DNA of 64,000 nt from TMED27 sp045106175 (lineage in GTDB: Bacteria > Pseudomonadota > Alphaproteobacteria > Micavibrionales > Micavibrionaceae). Shown here in pieces: positions 43,157 through 52,595 of the stretch. The translations under genes were made by a program, and so were the position numbers. The notes below the pieces were generated by a model. It saw only the letters and a program-made list of their open reading frames with translations, did no database searches and had not been told where the DNA came from. The DNA lies in the NCBI GenBank assembly GCA_045106175.1, contig JBGCEF010000050.1, forward strand, positions 5,881 to 69,880, in the 5' to 3' direction. How positions within the stretch are numbered: the first letter of the stretch is position 1; every line of letters starts with the position of its first letter.

Positions 43157-44641
43157 ATGAACACAGATATAGCATTTCAAAATCTAGCCGCGAACGAAGA
43201 TGAAGCCCCTGCGTACCGCATTTTACCCCACAATTTGGAGGCAGAGCAGGGGTTGCTCGGTGTGCTTCTCGTTGATAATCGTTCCATTGAAAAAGTTGGC
43301 GATCACGTTAACGCAGATCATTTCTTCATGCCGGCCCACCAACGTATTTTCACCGCCATTCGCACAATGGTTGATCGTGGACAAAACGCGACTCCCATAA
43401 CGCTGAAAAATTATTTCGAACAGGACGATGACTTAAAAGACGTTGGCGGCGCAGAATATCTCGCTGACCTTGCTGCATCGGTAGTGAATGTCATTAATGT
43501 CGAAGATTATGCCCGCACAATCTATGATCTCCATTTGCGCCGCGAACTTATCACCCTTGGTGAAGATGTCGTCAACGAAGCCTATGACCATAACCTTGAA
43601 TCTGATGCCGTCGGCGCCATTGAACGCGCAGAAAGTAAGTTATTTACACTTGCCGAAAGTGGTGAAGTCAAAGGCGGGTTTATAACTTTGCGCGATTCGG
43701 TTCTCACGGCTATTGAACACGCGGAAAAAGCATATAAAAACAAAGGGTCAGTCACGGGCGTAACCTCTGGTTTGGTGGATGTTGATAAAAAACTTGGTGG
43801 TTTCCAACCCTCTGATCTGCTCATCCTTGCTGGTCGCCCATCTATGGGTAAAACCGCATTAGCCGTTAACTGGTCATTCAACGCCGCCAAAGCTTACGCC
43901 GATTCAGGCGGCGAAGAGGGCGGTCGTGTTGCATTCTTCTCTCTTGAGATGTCTGCAGATCAGCTTGCTGGTCGTATCTTATCCGAACAATCGGGCATTT
44001 CCGGCGATGCAATCCGTAAAGGCAACATCAAACAAGATGACTTCAAAGCCTTCGTCGAAGCTAGCCAACGCATGAGCCAAGTCCCGCTTTACATTGACGA
44101 CACACCTGCATTATCAATCGCCGCAGTGAGAACCCGCGCCCGCCGTCTAAAACGCCAGCACGGGCTTGATATGCTCGTCGTGGACTACCTCCAGCTATTG
44201 CGCGGCAACGGCTCCAAACGTGGTCAAGAAAACCGCGTTCAAGAAGTTTCTGAAATTACTATGGGCCTAAAAGCGATTGCAAAAGAACTACAAATACCGG
44301 TTATCGCCTTGTCCCAGCTATCGCGGCAAGTTGAAAACCGAGATGACAAACGCCCACAGCTCTCAGACCTACGTGAATCAGGATCGATTGAACAAGACGC
44401 GGATGCGGTCATGTTCGTCTATCGTGAAGAATACTACCTCAGCCGAACTGAACCTGAACCTGGTACGGAGGGCCACATGAAATGGCAAGAATCAATGGAG
44501 CGTGCCCATAATATCGGCGAATGTATAGTGGCAAAACAAAGACACGGCCCGATTGGTACCGTGAAAATGTATTTCGATCCGAATGTAACAAGATTCTCTG
44601 ACCTAGACCCAAGCTATTATGGTGATAATCCACCTCAATAG
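43157..44641 (+). CDS. dnaB: Replicative DNA helicase
   Basis: 494 residues from 43157. DnaB is the hexameric 5'-3' fork helicase. The N-terminal domain shows YRILPHNLEAEQGLLGVLL; the RecA-like motor has Walker A GRPSMGKTALAVN, Walker B MLVVDYLQLLRG, FSLEMSADQLAGRIL, QLSRQVENRDDKRP and LRESGSIEQDADAVMF. The C-terminal KQRHGPIGTVKMYFDP is conserved. Start chosen by promoter position. Placement behind rpsF-rpsR-rplI is a common bacterial order. Confidence 0.97.
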   Translation: MNTDIAFQNLAANEDEAPAYRILPHNLEAEQGLLGVLLVDNRSIEKVGDHVNADHFFMPAHQRIFTAIRTMVDRGQNATPITLKNYFEQDDDLKDVGGAEYLADLAASVVNVINVEDYARTIYDLHLRRELITLGEDVVNEAYDHNLESDAVGAIERAESKLFTLAESGEVKGGFITLRDSVLTAIEHAEKAYKNKGSVTGVTSGLVDVDKKLGGFQPSDLLILAGRPSMGKTALAVNWSFNAAKAYADSGGEEGGRVAFFSLEMSADQLAGRILSEQSGISGDAIRKGNIKQDDFKAFVEASQRMSQVPLYIDDTPALSIAAVRTRARRLKRQHGLDMLVVDYLQLLRGNGSKRGQENRVQEVSEITMGLKAIAKELQIPVIALSQLSRQVENRDDKRPQLSDLRESGSIEQDADAVMFVYREEYYLSRTEPEPGTEGHMKWQESMERAHNIGECIVAKQRHGPIGTVKMYFDPNVTRFSDLDPSYYGDNPPQ

Positions 44642-44657
44642 TATTTATTTAAAGGGG

Positions 44658-47600
44658 TTAGCCAGGTCTGGTTAAGTTTGTTGCTGGCGTTGTAGCAGAT
44701 GCCACAGGAATATCTGCATCAAGAATATATCCGGCATCACGACCCGCTGCTTCAACAGCGCCTTGAACAGCCTCTGCTTCACCCGGTGGACGCGTCCCTG
44801 CGCGGGCTGTATCTGCATAGTAATCATTAACAGCCGTGCGATAATTCTCAAACCCATCTTGTCCTGTTAATGCACTAACGATTCCGCTAATCAACTCTGC
44901 AATCAAACTTGTCATTTCGCTCGGGTTATCCTGCCATGCCGCTTCGTATGCAGCAACGGCATCAGCCGCACCATCAGCATCAGCCGCAACGGGATGCACA
45001 GGAGGATTACCATTACGCTCTACATCATGCGCACTAAAGGCAACAACATCCGGCAAATCAACAGATGCAATAAGCCCTGCGTTCAATTCTGCCTGAATAT
45101 CCGTCAAAGTCGCTGCATAAAAATCTGCGATACCTTGTAACGAAGCTGGGGTTTCGGTGACTTCCTGACCAATGCCTTCTAATATGTCCGCCGTTGAAAA
45201 TGTACCTGCCGCATCGGGGCCATTATAAAAACCGAGCGCCGCTTCAAGAAATGGACCGCGTTCCGATGCCGGTAACGCCATAACAGCATCACGAATAGCA
45301 CCTGACAATAATGTACTGCCTTCTACTGCTTCCCTGTTATGGAGCATCGCGCTGTCACCAATACTCAACTGACCCGCTGAAATTTCCAAAGGCCATGCGC
45401 CTCCTTCGATGTCAGCAACACTATAAGCAACAATACTATATGCCCCGGGATCTGTTTGCGCTACTTCAAAACCACCTTCTGTAGGCGAAGGATAAGCCTC
45501 ACCTGTTCTCGCTATAAACTCTTCCACCAAAGACTCTGTTGGAGGAATGTCGAGATCAAGACCAGGAGTTCTCTCATACCCTTCAGGATCTGACATAAAG
45601 GCTATAACTTCAGGTAAAAAATCATCTCCCATTGCTCTGTATGCTGTCTGATAGGCTTGTCCAGCTTCTGCGGCAGCAAGGCGAAGGTCTAAAAATTGAT
45701 CGATATCAACATTATCTAGCTCGGCAAGTGCCTGAAACTCTGCCTGTGCGACAGTATATCTCTGGTGTATTAGAACTAAATCAGAAAATGATGAATTTAA
45801 TCTGGTCACATCTCTTATTGGTGGAGCATTCGAAAAATCACCATCATAGGAGCTCATAAACTCTGTCATCCCTGACGTAAAGCCAGGAAATGTGTCATAT
45901 GTTTGAGGTATGTCTAGATTTACAAAAAATCCAGTAACATGACCTTGAAGCATTGCAGAGTTTGCACGGATTAATTGTGTAACACGCTCTTCCGCCATCA
46001 TTGAAGCTGCATTAGATCCTGGCCCTGGCAGGTTGCTTGCTTCTGATATGATGTGTCTTGTTTCTGCTAACAATGCAACAACGGCAGGATCAACATCATC
46101 TCTATCAGCTTCAACAGTAGCCCTAACGACTTGTAATAACATGTCTTCAGACATCATGGATAATAGCTCAGGACCTCTTTCTGAATCTCTCAAAATGGCT
46201 TGTAACTCAACTTGATAGTCACCAAGCACGTCCATGCCATCTAAGCCTGATCTCATACCAAGCCTTGAAATCAACAAGCTATTAGTTGGAATCTCTGAAT
46301 CCCCTTCAATATAAGGAGTAGGTTGATATCCTTCTGGATCTGCCATAAACGCAATCATGTAAGAAAGATCACCCGAATTTTCTAAGACGCCGAATTGTAA
46401 TTCATAGGTTTGTTGCGCTTCTGCAGCTGCTAAACGTAGCGCATCAAGTTTATCGTGATCAACACCATCATCATGTACAGCATACCAAGGGGCTACTTGC
46501 AGGTTTAGCGTAGTATAAGCTTCCTCTGCGGCTACCCATCTTTGATGCGATTCAACAAGTGCCGCAAGGCTTTCCGGTGAAGCTGCATAACGCAAATCAG
46601 GCGCTAAAAGCGGCAGCGCATTGGAAAAATCACCATCAAAGCGAGTTAAAAAGTCTCCCATGCTTGATTGGAATGCTTGAAAAGATCCACCATCTGCTCC
46701 ATTGAAGAAAGTATGAACAAAATTAGACGTAGCAATTAAGCCACCTTGTGTTTGTACATCACGTCTGATCTCTTCCATTGTCGAAACGTCTGCTCCTGCG
46801 TATTCCGCTACAAAAGCTGAACCATAACGAGCACCTTGTATAACAATAGTATCAAAAATCGCAGCTGCGCCAGTTCTGGCCGAAAGCCACAAGTTTCGCC
46901 CTAATGAAGCATCCCCTTCGCTGTCCCAAGCATGATAAACATTATCCAAACCAAAATTTTCAGCGTGATAAAGACCTGCTGCACTCAAATATTCACCATT
47001 GGTCACTGCCATCATAGCGTCTGGGCCAACTAATGCGACCTCACCTAAACCGGCGTCTGTAAAGTATCGGTCAGCAGCCTCCATATCACCTGCATATTCC
47101 GCAGCCATTGAAGCAAGGATTGCTCTTGTTTGCTCCGGTGATGCATTTTCTAAACGCGTCCAAAGATCACCTGATCCAGTTTCAAAATATCCACCGCCTT
47201 CACCATATAATTCTAAAAGATGACCAGCCGCTGCTTCATAATCACCAGAATTCGCAAGCGCAGCTGCCTCAGGGGATATCTGACCAAGGTCTCCAAGAAT
47301 TTCTTCGGTACGTCCTTCTCGTGGCCATAAATAAGCAGTTAATCCAACAGCACCTGCAATAACCCATGGATTTGTCAAAGCACGACGTGTTCTACTTCTG
47401 GTATCCGCATCTGCATCGGGGCCTCCTCCATCAGGTGAAGCATTTGGATCTGCATCTGGATCTGCGTCTGGGCCTGCTTGTGCCAAACGATCTCTCTCCG
47501 CTTCGGCTTCTGCTTCTGCTGCTGCGGCTCTTGTATCTAAATCTTCTTCTGCTGCTGCGGCTCTTGCCTCTGCTTCTGCTTCTGCTTCTGCTGCTCGTGC

Positions 47601-49718
47601 GTCGGCTTCTGCTTCTATACGCGCTCGTTCCGCTTCTGCTTCGGCTGTTGCTGCAGCTTCTGCATCTCTTGCTGCGGTGTCCGCAGCATCAATGTCTGCC
47701 TCAATGTCTCCAATACGTGTGTTACCTGCATCTACGGCTTCTGCAGCGATGCGTACTTCTTCTGCTGAAGCAATACCTGGCGTTGTTGCATCTAATCCAA
47801 GGGCTGCAACTCTTGTTGTGCTTCCATCGCGCATAGTCGGGCTTCTGGCATCTACGGCTTGGCGAATAGTCCCTGGCCTTGACGCCGTATCTATTCCTGC
47901 CTGAATACGTGCATCACGTCTTGCTTCGATAGCTGCTAATTCTGTCGGTGTCGGATCACGCAGCGGCCCATCAGGTGTGTCTCGAACTCCAGCACGTTCA
48001 ACCGCTGCATCCGCTCCAGCTCTGCGGGCTTCTGCTTCGGCAATAATTTGTGCACGTGCATCACTAACACCAAATAATGTCTCATAACGGCTACGCTGCG
48101 CACCATCTGTTTCTGCGTAAATGCGATCACGCTCTGTTTCTGCATGGCTTAAAGCTTCTTGGCGACCTTCTTGTTCTGCACCAGCTCTGCGCGCTTCTGC
48201 TTCTGTTTCACGCGTGGCTGCTTCGGCTTCGGCTGCTGCTACGCGGTCGGCCTCTACTCTATCGGCTTCTGCTTGACGCTCGGCACGTTCTCTTTCAACG
48301 TCCGTTTCACGCTCTGCGCGTTCTCTCTCTGCTTGCTCTCTAATTGCAGTACGTTCTTCTTCGACGGCTGCTGCTCGCGCTTGGCGACCCTCTTCAAAAG
48401 CTGACGTTACCGCACGACGTTCTCTAAATGCAGTGAATCTCTCGCTAAATGAATTGCCTACTCTGCGTAAACCGCCAACGATCGTTTTTCCACCCAGATA
48501 ACCTGCGAGAAGACCACCTCCGATAACACCGGCTGTTGTTGCATTTAACCCTAAGCCACTTTCCGTGACGACTGGTGTTTCGCCTTCTGCACCTGGTTCA
48601 TCTTCACCTGGAACACGTGGTTCAGGAATTGTAATTGTCTCAGGATCAATGCCAAGACGTTCAATAAGTGTTGCTTGTTCTGCTTCTGTAAGTTCAGCAA
48701 GCGCTTCTGGCGAAGTTTGAATTAAACCTGCAAGTGTTCCATTGCTAGCCATGATCGCTTCACGATCAAAGGTCATAACACTGCCGCCCTCAACTCCGGT
48801 AATATTGCCATCTTCATCTAAAATTGGCGTTCCACCAACATTAACAGCAATCCCTGAGCCCGAAGGTACCGCAAAGATACCATCCGCTTCCATACCAAGC
48901 GTCTCTGCTAAGATGGAATCACGCTTACCTAAAAGATCTTGTGCACCTTCAACGGCTACATTTGTGCGTTCATCACGTACGCCGGTAACAGCAACATCAA
49001 ATCCTAATGCGCGTAAAAGCGCCTGTAAAACACCAACAAGGCCACCAGTTTGCTGATCACCAAGGTCCAAAAGTAACTGATCAAGACCAGGTCTGGTCGC
49101 AGCTTCGCTTGTAATTTGTTCTAGCATTGCTGTTGGAATGCCATCATGCGCACCAGTATTTGCGTTTGCTGTGCCTGTAACATCTTCTAACGTGACACCT
49201 TCTGCACCAGTAACTGCAAGTAAGCCTTGCCTGTAACGTAATTCTGGATCTGCTTCCACAACAACTGGATCAGCCGTTACAACGGGATCAGGCGCAACTA
49301 CTGCTGCAGGCTGTTGAGCGGGCTGAACAGGAGGTGCTTGTACTGGTGCTGCTACCGCTGCTGCACCTGGTGCTAAAGCTTGAACAACGCCTGGATTAGA
49401 AACTGTCGGGCCGGCGGCGGCCATTGCAGGTGCGCTTCCACCTGTAAATGTTGCTAAAATACGACGCTGGCTAGGATCGGTGATATCACCAATATTACGT
49501 TCGACTTGCGCTCTAAACGATGGATCGCTCTGCATGCGATTATGAACATGATCAAGAAATTGTCCGGTCGACATTTGCCACATCTGATTACCAGAAAGAC
49601 CTGTTAAAGATGTCATGGCGACTGCATTGGTGTTGCTTGTTTGTCCGGTAACAGGAACGTCAACCACCATCTGAATCAAACGAACCTGATCAGAGAAGCT
49701 TAAGCTACCATATGCCAT
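44658..49718 (-). CDS. Giant unknown protein, 1686 residues, cysteine-free and lysine-poor
   Basis: Layout: unknown N-terminal region (1-95); Pro/Ala/Val linker (95-160); a segment near 222-265 (GLVGVLQALLRALGFDV, DERTNVAVEGAQDLLG) that loosely resembles a peptidoglycan-binding repeat; a Gly-rich hydrophobic stretch (about 386-416); Ala/Glu/Arg coiled-coil-like tracts (about 432-536 and 672-755); an Asp/Pro-rich spacer; a single hydrophobic helix NPWVIAGAVGLTAYLWP (about 784-800); then about 880 residues of mostly helical sequence with a module duplicated at about 1012-1145 and 1273-1403. By reading I find no Cys and only three Lys. No signal peptide is evident. GAGGG lies before the ATG. No family recognised; the alr, VanX-like, mla and PBP1A neighbours suggest an envelope role. 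Confidence 0.85.
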   Translation of the reverse strand: MAYGSLSFSDQVRLIQMVVDVPVTGQTSNTNAVAMTSLTGLSGNQMWQMSTGQFLDHVHNRMQSDPSFRAQVERNIGDITDPSQRRILATFTGGSAPAMAAAGPTVSNPGVVQALAPGAAAVAAPVQAPPVQPAQQPAAVVAPDPVVTADPVVVEADPELRYRQGLLAVTGAEGVTLEDVTGTANANTGAHDGIPTAMLEQITSEAATRPGLDQLLLDLGDQQTGGLVGVLQALLRALGFDVAVTGVRDERTNVAVEGAQDLLGKRDSILAETLGMEADGIFAVPSGSGIAVNVGGTPILDEDGNITGVEGGSVMTFDREAIMASNGTLAGLIQTSPEALAELTEAEQATLIERLGIDPETITIPEPRVPGEDEPGAEGETPVVTESGLGLNATTAGVIGGGLLAGYLGGKTIVGGLRRVGNSFSERFTAFRERRAVTSAFEEGRQARAAAVEEERTAIREQAERERAERETDVERERAERQAEADRVEADRVAAAEAEAATRETEAEARRAGAEQEGRQEALSHAETERDRIYAETDGAQRSRYETLFGVSDARAQIIAEAEARRAGADAAVERAGVRDTPDGPLRDPTPTELAAIEARRDARIQAGIDTASRPGTIRQAVDARSPTMRDGSTTRVAALGLDATTPGIASAEEVRIAAEAVDAGNTRIGDIEADIDAADTAARDAEAAATAEAEAERARIEAEADARAAEAEAEAEARAAAAEEDLDTRAAAAEAEAEAERDRLAQAGPDADPDADPNASPDGGGPDADADTRSRTRRALTNPWVIAGAVGLTAYLWPREGRTEEILGDLGQISPEAAALANSGDYEAAAGHLLELYGEGGGYFETGSGDLWTRLENASPEQTRAILASMAAEYAGDMEAADRYFTDAGLGEVALVGPDAMMAVTNGEYLSAAGLYHAENFGLDNVYHAWDSEGDASLGRNLWLSARTGAAAIFDTIVIQGARYGSAFVAEYAGADVSTMEEIRRDVQTQGGLIATSNFVHTFFNGADGGSFQAFQSSMGDFLTRFDGDFSNALPLLAPDLRYAASPESLAALVESHQRWVAAEEAYTTLNLQVAPWYAVHDDGVDHDKLDALRLAAAEAQQTYELQFGVLENSGDLSYMIAFMADPEGYQPTPYIEGDSEIPTNSLLISRLGMRSGLDGMDVLGDYQVELQAILRDSERGPELLSMMSEDMLLQVVRATVEADRDDVDPAVVALLAETRHIISEASNLPGPGSNAASMMAEERVTQLIRANSAMLQGHVTGFFVNLDIPQTYDTFPGFTSGMTEFMSSYDGDFSNAPPIRDVTRLNSSFSDLVLIHQRYTVAQAEFQALAELDNVDIDQFLDLRLAAAEAGQAYQTAYRAMGDDFLPEVIAFMSDPEGYERTPGLDLDIPPTESLVEEFIARTGEAYPSPTEGGFEVAQTDPGAYSIVAYSVADIEGGAWPLEISAGQLSIGDSAMLHNREAVEGSTLLSGAIRDAVMALPASERGPFLEAALGFYNGPDAAGTFSTADILEGIGQEVTETPASLQGIADFYAATLTDIQAELNAGLIASVDLPDVVAFSAHDVERNGNPPVHPVAADADGAADAVAAYEAAWQDNPSEMTSLIAELISGIVSALTGQDGFENYRTAVNDYYADTARAGTRPPGEAEAVQGAVEAAGRDAGYILDADIPVASATTPATNLTRPG
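47480..47680 (-). repeat. Imperfect TTCTGC hexanucleotide tract in the giant gene
   Basis: On the plus strand the hexamer TTCTGC and variants recur, encoding alternating Ala-Glu on the minus strand. A 21-base direct repeat occurs at 47513-47533 and 47546-47566, 33 bases apart. Such tracts are prone to in-frame length change. Confidence 0.75.
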
Positions 49719-49872
49719 AAATTTACCCTCTTACTTTCTTTCGCAGCTTATTTATTCTTTATTTTATGCTGCTATTTACAAATACCGTCTTAAAATGTGC
49801 CAATATTCTCTAATCGGATTGGTCACGTGCACAGTATGAAGAGAAAAGTTTAAGAATTCGTTAACGACGCTA

Positions 49873-49900
49873 TAGACAGCGCCAAAACCGCAGATATAGT
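49873..49900 (+). promoter_or_regulatory. alr promoter, leaderless layout
   Basis: TAGACA (49873-49878), 16 bases, TATAGT (49895-49900), then eight bases to the ATG. No ribosome binding site. The 190-base gap it lies in also drives the divergent giant gene. Confidence 0.5.
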
Positions 49901-49908
49901 GTGGTCTC

Positions 49909-50994
49909 ATGAAAGGTCGTTTTACAATTAATTTCAGCGCAATGCAGGACAATTACAGAATCGTCCGCAAAAATGTGGATAATCCTTGCAAAATTGGCGC
50001 AGTTGTAAAAGCCAATGGCTATAGCTGCGGTATTGATAAAGTTGGAAAAGCTCTAACAAAAGTCGGTGCAAACACCTTTTTCGTTGCCACTATCACCGAA
50101 GCTATATCTTTAAGAGAGGCGATCGGACACGGTTCCTTAATAGCGGTGTTTAACGGTTTCTGGCAACCAGAGGCGCAAGCATATTTAAGCCATAATATAA
50201 CCCCTGTGTTAAATTCTATGCCCGAGATTGAATCTTATAAGGCATTGGCAGAAGATCAAAAACTACCAGCTATTATCCATATCGATACCGCAATGAATCG
50301 CCTTGGGCTTGAAAAACAAGATCTTTTAACGCTGCAAAACCATCCGGAAAATTTAGACGGATTGGAGCTTTTATATGTCATGAGCCACTTCGCAAGTGCA
50401 GATGATCCGGATTCGAATACGCATAAGGTGCAAAATGAAGATTTTTTAAAGGCCTGCCGAATGCTTCCCGAAGCAAAGAAATCATTGGCGAATGCGCCGG
50501 GATTATTCAGAAATACAGACTATCATTATGATATGGTACGCCCTGGATTGTGTTTATATGGTCTTAATCCGTTGCCTGAACAAGATAATATGATGAAACC
50601 AGTTATTTCGCTGGACGCTCCGATTTTACAAATCCGTGAAGCCAAAAAGGGCGAATGCTGCGGCTATAATGAAACATATACCTTTAGTGAAAATGCATGG
50701 CTGGCGATTGTATCTCTAGGATATGCAGATGGCTTATTAAGATCGCTGACAAACCAAGGAAAATTTTATTATAAAGGGTATCCGTGCCCCATTCGTGGCC
50801 GTGTTTCAATGGACCTCACCACAGTTGATATCTCTGCAATTCCTGAAAATGAACGGCCACTTCCGGGTGAATGGATGGAGATTGTTGGTAAAAACCAGAC
50901 GATCGAAGCCTTAGCAAAAGATGCTAATACCAATACGCATGAGCTTTTGACATCTATTGGGATGCGCTATGAGCGTCATTATATTCACAGTTAA
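49909..50994 (+). CDS. alr: Alanine racemase
   Basis: 361 residues. Alr interconverts L- and D-alanine with PLP and supplies peptidoglycan synthesis. The PLP lysine is Lys34 in AVVKANGYSCG, a slight variant of the usual KANAYGHG; the second base is Tyr253 in ECCGYNETYTF; MVRPGLCLYGLNP, GYADGLLRSL and GRVSMDLTTVDIS are standard. Its last 41 bases overlap the convergent dipeptidase gene. It is the only racemase gene in the window, so biosynthetic use is likely. Confidence 0.95.
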   Translation: MKGRFTINFSAMQDNYRIVRKNVDNPCKIGAVVKANGYSCGIDKVGKALTKVGANTFFVATITEAISLREAIGHGSLIAVFNGFWQPEAQAYLSHNITPVLNSMPEIESYKALAEDQKLPAIIHIDTAMNRLGLEKQDLLTLQNHPENLDGLELLYVMSHFASADDPDSNTHKVQNEDFLKACRMLPEAKKSLANAPGLFRNTDYHYDMVRPGLCLYGLNPLPEQDNMMKPVISLDAPILQIREAKKGECCGYNETYTFSENAWLAIVSLGYADGLLRSLTNQGKFYYKGYPCPIRGRVSMDLTTVDISAIPENERPLPGEWMEIVGKNQTIEALAKDANTNTHELLTSIGMRYERHYIHS

Positions 50995-51679
50995 GGTCTT
51001 CTTTAATCAAACGCATATGCGGCCAAATATTATCATCAGACAAAGGCGCATATTGCTCATAAACATCTTTGGAAAAACGAAAATCCCACCATTCTTGCGA
51101 TAGCCCCTCTAACGTAATGTCAAATTGCTGAGCCGCGTTGAACATAGCAGTGTCTAATATTTGCCGATTTTGTATCACGTCAAAATCATGCAGATAATCA
51201 CGATGCGCTGGATTTTGCGCAGCATCAGAGCTTTCAGATAGAAAATCAAACGCACACCCCATATCAAGCAACTTCCCTTGCGCATCTTTAATACTAACAT
51301 CTACCGCCATACCGCGCGGATGCCCTCCGGCTCCCGGAGGCGACAACAAACGCGGCTCTTCTAGCCAATGCGGATTATCCTGCACACGTTTTGTCTTTAA
51401 CATCGCATCTTGCGCATTGGTAACACGCAAACCATCGTAAAGTACTAAAACGCCGCCGGTTGCTTGAAAAATAAGGCGCGCTGCTTCTAAAACGATCTTG
51501 GCTAAATCCTTATGAAGCCATAGTTTTGCACCTGTTCTGTATATTTGTTCACCAAATAAAAGGTTATCGGGTTGCGCATAAGCCAATTCAACAGCAATAG
51601 GATGCTCCCATGCATAATCATTCATACAGACAAGATCATCTGGCGGTATGAGTTTTAATGCTGAACTTGCTTGATTCAT
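50954..51679 (-). CDS. VanX/DdpX-like D-Ala-D-Ala dipeptidase
   Basis: 241 residues from the ATG at 51679, which has GGCGAGGCG upstream; an ATG at 51697 lacks a site. The M15D zinc peptidase motif GGHPRGMAVDVS gives His120 and Asp127 with the spacing of VanX His116 and Asp123. The third motif, EWWH in VanX, reads EWWDF here, so the catalytic Glu196 is kept but the third zinc ligand is Asp199. VanX-type enzymes hydrolyse D-Ala-D-Ala, for cell-wall salvage or glycopeptide resistance. No signal peptide, so cytoplasmic. Convergent 41-base overlap with alr. Confidence 0.86.
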   Translation of the reverse strand: MNQASSALKLIPPDDLVCMNDYAWEHPIAVELAYAQPDNLLFGEQIYRTGAKLWLHKDLAKIVLEAARLIFQATGGVLVLYDGLRVTNAQDAMLKTKRVQDNPHWLEEPRLLSPPGAGGHPRGMAVDVSIKDAQGKLLDMGCAFDFLSESSDAAQNPAHRDYLHDFDVIQNRQILDTAMFNAAQQFDITLEGLSQEWWDFRFSKDVYEQYAPLSDDNIWPHMRLIKEDLNCEYNDAHSASQ

Positions 51680-51758
51680 TGCTGGACGCCTCGCCATTGA
51701 TGCATTATCTTTGCACGATTAATAGACCAAGAACATGCCATAATAAAAATAAATACAT

Positions 51759-52595
51759 ATGTCATCACAAACACAACCCAAAGCCGATGATCGCCCTCAA
51801 AACAATCCTGCAATAGAGGCGTTATTAGAAACATGCCAAGCGATTGGCCGTTCTATACTGTCTTTTTTTGCACTTGTTGGCCGCATTAGCAATTTTATCG
51901 GGAAAAGTATATATCACTGCATAACCGCTCCATTTTTTCCGTCACAATTAGGCCGACAAATTCTAGATATTGGATATTACTCACTGCCTGTTGTCGGAAT
52001 GACAGCATTATTTACGGGAATGGTTTTAGCCCTCCAAAGCTACACCGGATTTACGCGATTTAACGCGGAAGGTGCAATCGCTGGTGTCGTAGCATTATCA
52101 GTAACACGTGAATTAGCCCCTGTTTTAGCTGGATTAATGGTCGCTGGACGGGTTGGCGCATCCATCGCCGCAGAAATCGGAACAATGCGTGTGACAGAAC
52201 AAATCGACGCGTTAACAACATTATCCGTCAATCCGTTTAAATATTTAATCGCACCGCGCATTATCGCAGGAACCTTTATGCTGCCTATACTTGTCTTGGT
52301 TGGCGATATTATTGGGATTTACGGCGGATATGTCGTTGCGATCTATAATCTGGATTTTTCTGTTGGTTCATACTTAAAACAAACATGGGATACCATTGAG
52401 GCAATGGATGTTATCTCCGGCCTTATTAAGGCCGCCGCGTTCGGGTTCATTGTAACAATGATGGGCTGTTATCACGGCTATAATTCTGCGCGCGGCGCTC
52501 AGGGTGTAGGGGCGGCGACAACCAATGCGGTTGTCTCATCATCAATCTTAATTCTGATCTTTAATTATATCCTCACGCAGGTATTTTTCTCATGA
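51759..52595 (+). CDS. mlaE: MlaE, phospholipid ABC transporter permease
   Basis: 278 residues. The MlaE family core is clear: LPVVGMTALFTGMVLALQSYTG, SVTRELAPVLAGLMVAGRVGASIAAEIGTM (both quoted in part), VTEQIDALTTLSVNPFKYLIAPR and a C-terminal ATTNAVVSSSILILIFNYILTQ. About five membrane helices plus an amphipathic N-terminal segment. It forms the inner-membrane channel of the Mla lipid system with MlaF and MlaD; mlaD is at the window's left end. It overlaps mlaF by four bases. Confidence 0.95.
   Translation: MSSQTQPKADDRPQNNPAIEALLETCQAIGRSILSFFALVGRISNFIGKSIYHCITAPFFPSQLGRQILDIGYYSLPVVGMTALFTGMVLALQSYTGFTRFNAEGAIAGVVALSVTRELAPVLAGLMVAGRVGASIAAEIGTMRVTEQIDALTTLSVNPFKYLIAPRIIAGTFMLPILVLVGDIIGIYGGYVVAIYNLDFSVGSYLKQTWDTIEAMDVISGLIKAAAFGFIVTMMGCYHGYNSARGAQGVGAATTNAVVSSSILILIFNYILTQVFFS

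Noticed and set aside
47366..47836. Plus-strand frame of 156 residues, extremely leucine-rich, opposite the giant gene
   Set aside because: It is the antisense reading of the Ala/Glu repeat tract, with low-complexity composition and no ribosome binding site.
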